Shown here: one piece after another, positions 5,469 through 7,889 of the stretch | How the letters are laid out: the number at the start of each line of letters is the position of its first letter | How positions within the stretch are numbered: position 1 is the stretch's first letter | From: an uncultured Bacteroidales bacterium | Lineage (GTDB): Bacteria; Bacteroidota; Bacteroidia; Bacteroidales; Marinilabiliaceae | Direction: 5' to 3' | Assembly: GCA_934717675.1 (NCBI GenBank) | Contig: CAKUYZ010000082.1 | Coordinates: 1 to 7,889 of the forward strand | DNA length: 7,889 bases | Program-made: the position numbers and the translations under genes | The notes under the pieces: generated by a model | What the model was told of the DNA's origin: nothing | The model's database searches: none | What the model saw: only the letters and a program-made list of their open reading frames with translations

Positions 5469-7564
5469 TTCAGCCAACGATCCAACCAACGATAGAACTC
5501 ACGATGCCACAAAATGCTGTTTTGGGGACGTTGCACCCAGTGGCACTCCTCGGGGAAATAGAGGAACTCGGCATCGAGGCCGCGCATCTTGGCCACATTG
5601 AACGCACCCATGCCTTGGGTGTATGGAATGCGGAAATCTTTCTCGCCGTGAACCACCATAATGGGCGTATCCCACTTGCCGACAAAGAGATGAGGGGATT
5701 GCGCAAAACTGTTTTGAGCCACAGCATTGTCCCTGTCCCAATACGGGCCACCCAGATCCCAGTTGACGAAGAAGAGTTCCTCGGTGGTGGAATACAGTTG
5801 CTCAAGGTTGAAAATTCCGCAGTGTGCCAAGAAGGCCTTGAACCTGCCCTCGTGATGCCCAGCGAGCCAATAGACAGAGAAGCCTCCATAGCTTGCGCCC
5901 ACACACCCGAGGTGGTCTTCATCTACAAACGGCTCAGCCGCCAAAGTGTCAATGGCCGTGAGGTAGTCTTTCATGTTCTGGCCTCCGTAATCTTTGCTTA
6001 TCTGCTCGTTCCACTCAACGCCGAAGCCAGGCAAGCCGCGACGGTTAGGCGCCACGACAACGTATCCATTCGCAGCCATGAGGGCGAAGTTCCAACGTCG
6101 GCTCCAGAACTGGCTGACTGTGCTCTGGGGGCCGCCCTGACAATAGAGCAATGCGGGATATTTCTTGGCCCTGTCGAAATCGGGCGGTAAAATCACCCAC
6201 GTGAGCATCTTCTTGCCGTCTGTCGTGGTGATCCACCGCTCCTCGGCACGCCCCATTTTCAGTTTCGCGAGCGTCTTGGCATTAATGTTCGTGATGTTGC
6301 GGGCCGTGCCATCGGTCGTGGAGATGAAGAAAATGTCTGACGGACAGAACATTGATGTGCGCGATGCCACAAGCCCGCCCTTAGCCAACGCCAGCGAAGT
6401 GTAGTCCGCCGTGTCGTTTGTGAGGCGCGTTATGGCCTTGCTGTCCACATCGAGGTGGAATATGGCGTCGCGTGCGTTCTCATCGGCAATGAACCACAGC
6501 TCCTTGCCGTTTGGCGAGAGGCACATCTGCTGCACATAGAGTTCCGAGCCCTCTGTGAGATCTGTCAACGCGCCCGTGGAGAGGTCTTTGCGCATTATGC
6601 GGTTGCGGTCGCTCTCATAGCCGTCATGCTCCATGCTGAGCCAGAAAAGAGAGCCGTCCGCCGCGAAGGCGGGGTTGGTGTCATAGCCCGCATTGGGGGC
6701 GGAGACATTGGTTGTCTCGCCAGTCGAGAGGTCGTAGACGTAGATGTCTGAATTGGTGGACGTCGCGGCAGCCTTGCCCTCAAGTTTTTTGCAGGTGTAA
6801 GCCAACTTAGTACCATCGGCGGACCATGCCAATTGCTCAGTCCCACCATAGGGCCGCATGGGGCTGTGGTGCCTCTCCCCCGCCATTATGTCGGTCTCTT
6901 CCGCAATGACGCCGTCTTCAATGGTGGCTACGAAGATGTGGCTATAAGTGCCGTCTTCCCACTGATTCCAGTGGCGATACATAAGGTCGGTCTCAATCTT
7001 CGCATTGGCTTTGGGGAGGTCGGGGTATAAGTCATGCAAATCCTTGTCTACATTGACGGTGCGAATGAGCGCGACGTGGCGACCGTCTGGCGCAAAGAGG
7101 AGAGCGTCCTCACCTTTGTCTTCCGCTGTCAGGGTTCGCACACGCGAGCCATTGGCCTCCGCTACGCACAGGTGCACCGCAGCACTGTTTTTGTCCGCAG
7201 CACGGAGAAATGCGACTTTGCCCGTAGGCGTGAACGCCGGGTCTTGGGCTGAGAGCCCGCCACCGCTAGTCATCTTGACAATGGGGCCAGAGCCGTCGGC
7301 ATGGGTGGCATAGACCTCAGATGTCGTCTTATCCGCCGCAATGTCAGTATATGATATTGTGAACAGAATCCTCTCTCCGTCTGGCGACACGACAGGCGCA
7401 CTCACAGCGCCCATCTGCCAAAGAACCTCAGGTGTTAATTTTCCATCCTCAACGCAGACTTCCGGCTCCACCCATTGGCTCCCCACTCCATCGGAAGCTC
7501 CCGTGCACGCCGTGATGACAGAAGACATTGCAATAAAAGATAGTTGCTTTACGCTTACGTTCAT
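5465..7564 (-). CDS. dpp5: S9-family dipeptidyl-peptidase, DPP5-like, lipoprotein
   Basis: 699 residues, close to the length of Porphyromonas DPP5 (about 684), and very similar to it from memory. Shared stretches include TDLMYRHWNQW (192-202), STNSDIYVYDL (269-279), MEHDGYESD (311-319), YCQGGPQSTVSQFW (474-487) and WLAGHHEGRF (566-575). A beta-propeller built of WD40-like/TolB-like repeats spans about 45-430, and the alpha/beta hydrolase domain about 440-699. The catalytic triad is readable: Ser558 in GASYGG, Asp643 in HGEKDF and His675 in EECHW. The family removes dipeptides from the N-terminus of oligopeptides, often after Ala or hydrophobic residues, feeding peptide uptake in asaccharolytic relatives. 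The N-terminus carries a lipobox ITAC (Cys20), so this version is likely a membrane-anchored lipoprotein facing the periplasm. Start is ATG at 7564 after A/T-rich sequence. It is the first gene of the - strand cluster and its stop overlaps the next start by ATGA. Confidence 0.93.
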   Translation of the reverse strand: MNVSVKQLSFIAMSSVITACTGASDGVGSQWVEPEVCVEDGKLTPEVLWQMGAVSAPVVSPDGERILFTISYTDIAADKTTSEVYATHADGSGPIVKMTSGGGLSAQDPAFTPTGKVAFLRAADKNSAAVHLCVAEANGSRVRTLTAEDKGEDALLFAPDGRHVALIRTVNVDKDLHDLYPDLPKANAKIETDLMYRHWNQWEDGTYSHIFVATIEDGVIAEETDIMAGERHHSPMRPYGGTEQLAWSADGTKLAYTCKKLEGKAAATSTNSDIYVYDLSTGETTNVSAPNAGYDTNPAFAADGSLFWLSMEHDGYESDRNRIMRKDLSTGALTDLTEGSELYVQQMCLSPNGKELWFIADENARDAIFHLDVDSKAITRLTNDTADYTSLALAKGGLVASRTSMFCPSDIFFISTTDGTARNITNINAKTLAKLKMGRAEERWITTTDGKKMLTWVILPPDFDRAKKYPALLYCQGGPQSTVSQFWSRRWNFALMAANGYVVVAPNRRGLPGFGVEWNEQISKDYGGQNMKDYLTAIDTLAAEPFVDEDHLGCVGASYGGFSVYWLAGHHEGRFKAFLAHCGIFNLEQLYSTTEELFFVNWDLGGPYWDRDNAVAQNSFAQSPHLFVGKWDTPIMVVHGEKDFRIPYTQGMGAFNVAKMRGLDAEFLYFPEECHWVQRPQNSILWHREFYRWLDRWLK

Positions 7565-7591
7565 TTCTTAATCAATACATCTTGAAAGTGG

Positions 7592-7639
7592 AAACCCCAG
7601 CCTCGCCGTTGGCAATGCTGCACACCGACGATGCTGGGG
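7592..7639 (-). terminator. Possible terminator or leader hairpin before the DPP5 gene
   Basis: Perfect 7-base arms CCCCAGC (7595-7601) and GCTGGGG (7633-7639) enclose 31 bases that can pair further, since CGTCG opposes CGGCG inside with a small bulge. On the - strand the stem is followed by only three T, then CCACTTT. It lies about 70 bases after the stop of the right-hand partial gene and about 30 bases before the DPP5 start. It could end the upstream transcript or act as a leader structure. The short T-run makes this tentative. Confidence 0.35.
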
Positions 7640-7705
7640 CCTTGAACTCCCGCACGCGCTGGCGGCACTTCGCCACCAACTCTCAAGGAGCCAGCTTGCG
7701 CCTGA

Positions 7706-7889
7706 TTACTTGACCTGCGAGATTTCCTCAGAGAGTGCCGCATAGTCATTGAGCATAGCCGCGCTCACCTTGCGGCAAGCCGCGTTGACAGCCTTGGAAT
7801 ATGCTCTTTTGCCTGCGACGAAGTCGTTGATTTTGGCTGCGCTATTCTCGCGCTTAGCCTTGGCCAACGCATTCTTGGATGGCTTCGCC
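7706..7889 (-). CDS. Unidentified Ala/Lys-rich protein, C-terminal 60 residues (cut by window edge)
   Basis: On the - strand one frame is open from the right edge to a TAA at 7708-7706, giving 60 residues with no stop. The visible start is AKPSKNALAKAKRENSAAKI and the end is LNDYAALSEEISQVK. The only in-frame ATG is 17 codons from the end, so the true start lies beyond the window. Fifteen residues are Ala and twelve are Lys or Arg, against five acidic ones, and the pattern looks helical with no membrane segment. I do not recognise the family. The basic, Ala-rich make-up would fit a nucleic-acid-binding tail, but this is a composition argument only. It is on the same strand as the DPP5 cluster but 141 bases upstream, with a possible hairpin between, so probably a separate unit. 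Reality as a gene is supported by the continuous frame, though 60 codons is short evidence. Confidence 0.55.
   Translation of the reverse strand, partial: AKPSKNALAKAKRENSAAKINDFVAGKRAYSKAVNAACRKVSAAMLNDYAALSEEISQVK

Noticed and set aside
7561..7749. A 62-codon open frame on the - strand ending at the DPP5 start
   Set aside because: It overlaps the better-supported Ala/Lys-rich frame and the inverted repeat, is rich in Arg, Ser and Gly in a pattern typical of chance frames, and shows no recognisable motif.

Overview
The window looks like a chromosomal stretch from a member of the Bacteroidales (Bacteroidota). Three things point there: a DUF4271 membrane protein next to a HemD-family protein of the Bacteroidales type, a dipeptidyl-peptidase closely resembling Porphyromonas DPP5, and a 5'-nucleotidase split into two lipoproteins. 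Most starts have A/T-rich or featureless upstream sequence rather than a Shine-Dalgarno site, which also fits the phylum. I cannot settle the family or genus. No mobile element, CRISPR array, tRNA or rRNA is visible, and this reads as ordinary core-type sequence.

Left part, + strand (1-1352): the C-terminal part of a DUF4271 multi-pass membrane protein enters from the left edge. After a 144-base spacer with no supportable feature comes hemD (612-1352, TTG start). A strong bidirectional hairpin terminator at 1377-1425 separates it from the convergent genes on the other strand.

Centre and right, - strand (7564 down to 1444): four tightly packed genes read leftward. In transcription order they are a DPP5-like S9 dipeptidyl-peptidase lipoprotein, the substrate-binding (C-terminal) half of a 5'-nucleotidase as a lipoprotein, the metallophosphoesterase (N-terminal) half as a Tat-type lipoprotein, and a large one-component phosphatase (signal peptide, helical-repeat sensor, one membrane helix, coiled coil, SpoIIE/PP2C domain). 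The first pair overlaps by the four bases ATGA, the second pair is 4 bases apart and the last gap is 31 bases with no clear terminator. One transcript ending at 1377-1425 is therefore plausible. The first three products are all envelope hydrolases or parts of one, suggesting peptide and nucleotide scavenging. The phosphatase spans the inner membrane and would signal to an unknown cytoplasmic partner.

Right edge: 141 non-coding bases with an inverted repeat, then the last 60 codons of another - strand gene, rich in Ala and Lys, which runs off the window and which I do not recognise.

I see no clearly undescribed system. The points most worth a second look are the split 5'-nucleotidase with two different export signals, an eight-G tract early in the phosphatase gene, and the unidentified partial gene at the right edge.
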